Source: Anaerolineae bacterium
GTDB taxonomy: Bacteria > Chloroflexota > Anaerolineae > Promineifilales > Promineifilaceae
Reading direction: 5' to 3'
Length of the DNA stretch: 23,246 nt
Assembly (NCBI GenBank): GCA_028277515.1
Contig: JANQGC010000104.1
Coordinates: 1-23,246 of the forward strand
The notes below the pieces were generated by a model that ran no database searches, was not told the origin of the DNA, and saw only the letters and a program-made list of their open reading frames with translations. The position numbers and the translations under genes were made by a program. Numbering within the stretch: position 1 is the stretch's first letter; every line of letters begins with the position of its first letter. Positions 22,355-23,246 of this stretch are shown here, one piece after another.

Positions 22355-23246
22355 ATGGAAGTCGGATTAGTCAAAAAAGTAAGTATTGATAATGAGATGC
22401 GGGATTCGTATCTTAGTTACGCCATGAGCGTGATCGTTTCCAGGGCATTACCCGATGCACGGGATGGCTTGAAACCTGTGCAGCGTAGAATTTTATATGC
22501 CATGTATGACATGGGTTTACGTCCAAATACCTCTTATAAAAAATCTGCGCGGGTTGTTGGTGAGGTCCTGGGTAAATACCATCCGCATGGAGACCAGTCC
22601 GTTTATGATGCTATGGTACGAATGGCGCAAGATTTCTCAATGCGCTATCCACTTGTCGATGGGCAAGGCAATTTTGGATCCATTGATGGCGATCCGGCGG
22701 CCGCTATGCGGTATACCGAAGCACGAATGGAACAGATGGGTCACGATATTCTAACCGATATTGAAAAAAATACAGTGGATTTTTCTTCAAATTTCGATGA
22801 TTCGCTTCAGGAGCCTGACGTATTACCATCTATAATTCCTAACCTGCTGGTTAATGGTTCTTCGGGTATTGCGGTGGGTATGGCCACCAGCATCCCTCCT
22901 CACAATTTAGGTGAAGTCATTGATGCCCTGGTTTACATGTTAGACAAATGGAAAAGGTTGGATAATGTAAATGTTACTGACCTGATGGGGTTTATTCAAG
23001 GACCGGATTTTCCAACCGGTGGCCTGGTTTTCCGCAAAAAAAAGACGAAGAACAAGGAAATTGACGCCATTGCTAACGCTTATGCAACCGGCCGCGGCCG
23101 CGTTACCGTTCGTGCCAAAGCACATGTGGAGCAGATGGGACGAAACAAGTCGCGGATTGTCATTACTGAATTGCCATATCAGGCAAACGAAACCAATTTG
23201 CTAGGTAAAATTGCAGATCTACATCGTGATGGCAAGATTGATGGCT
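22355..23246 (+). CDS. gyrA: DNA gyrase subunit A, N-terminal part (runs off the right edge)
   Basis: 297 codons from an ATG at 22355. Type IIA topoisomerase A subunit: [21 protein letters not shown] (about 21-41, the first 20 being the family signature), [14 protein letters not shown], and the catalytic tyrosine Y120 in [10 protein letters not shown]. It cuts and rejoins DNA while GyrB supplies ATP energy for negative supercoiling. At the quinolone-determining position equivalent to E. coli S83 it has Q81 (HGDQSVYD); the equivalent of D87 is kept (D85). A Lys-rich insertion ([18 protein letters not shown]) precedes [10 protein letters not shown]. The start has only a weak AGG upstream. ParC cannot be excluded, but the residue pattern favours GyrA. 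Confidence 0.93.
   Translation, partial: MEVGLVKKVSIDNEMRDSYLSYAMSVIVSRALPDARDGLKPVQRRILYAMYDMGLRPNTSYKKSARVVGEVLGKYHPHGDQSVYDAMVRMAQDFSMRYPLVDGQGNFGSIDGDPAAAMRYTEARMEQMGHDILTDIEKNTVDFSSNFDDSLQEPDVLPSIIPNLLVNGSSGIAVGMATSIPPHNLGEVIDALVYMLDKWKRLDNVNVTDLMGFIQGPDFPTGGLVFRKKKTKNKEIDAIANAYATGRGRVTVRAKAHVEQMGRNKSRIVITELPYQANETNLLGKIADLHRDGKIDG

Noticed and set aside
22497..22754. Plus-strand 85-codon frame inside gyrA
   Set aside because: It is a shadow frame of gyrA, which runs in another frame to the window edge.
1..23246. CRISPR arrays, tRNA, rRNA, insertion sequences, prophage
   Set aside because: No regularly spaced repeats, cloverleaf, rRNA core segments, transposase or phage structural genes were seen on either strand.

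Overview
The window looks like a chromosomal segment of a free-living bacterium, most likely a member of the Chloroflexota (Anaerolineae-like). This is inferred from gene content and protein style: a suf operon ordered C-B-D-S-U-Rieske with a divergent ArsR/SufR-like regulator, a two-LysM membrane-anchored glycosidase, Thr/Pro-rich linkers, a SurA-like membrane protein directly after rpsR, and moderate GC. No 16S gene or other decisive marker is present. I see no tRNA, rRNA, CRISPR array, insertion sequence or prophage.

Region 1 (1-3150, minus strand) is a surface or exopolysaccharide cluster. In transcription order it holds a small membrane protein, a Wzz/Wzc-type BY-kinase, a two-TM protein with an FN3-like domain, a PqqD-like small protein, a possible 26-aa ORF, and a secreted protein that runs off the left edge. 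Region 2 (3409-6708) has radA converging on a secreted GH99-like/LysM protein, with a long dyad between their 3' ends. Region 3 (6768-9818) holds rpsF, rpsR (no ssb between them), a SurA-like membrane protein, a clean intrinsic terminator and a SpoU-family RNA methyltransferase. Region 4 (9852-13488, minus strand) holds a PD-(D/E)XK-type nuclease-like protein, mogA, a PHP plus AlbA_2-like fusion protein and two small membrane proteins.

Region 5 (13793-20747) is an iron-sulfur cluster assembly locus. A DUF59/SufT-like gene and a SufR-like regulator lie on the minus strand, facing sufC-sufB-sufD-sufS-sufU-Rieske on the plus strand. The 308-bp divergent spacer is dense in signals: two near-consensus sigma70 promoters, dyads placed like operators, and a transcribed leader in which a perfect 12-bp inverted repeat encloses an 11-codon ORF with its own Shine-Dalgarno. 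SufC/B/D form the scaffold, SufS supplies sulfur, SufU accepts it, SufT probably helps maturation, and the regulator probably senses cluster status.

Region 6 (20765-23246) has a zinc-ribbon membrane protein, a family-2-like glycosyltransferase and the 5' part of gyrA. Across the whole window the palindrome CGGCCG is strongly over-represented (about 36 copies by hand count, about 3 expected). Several genes without a Shine-Dalgarno carry a TANNNT box 6-7 nt before the start codon, as expected for leaderless mRNAs.
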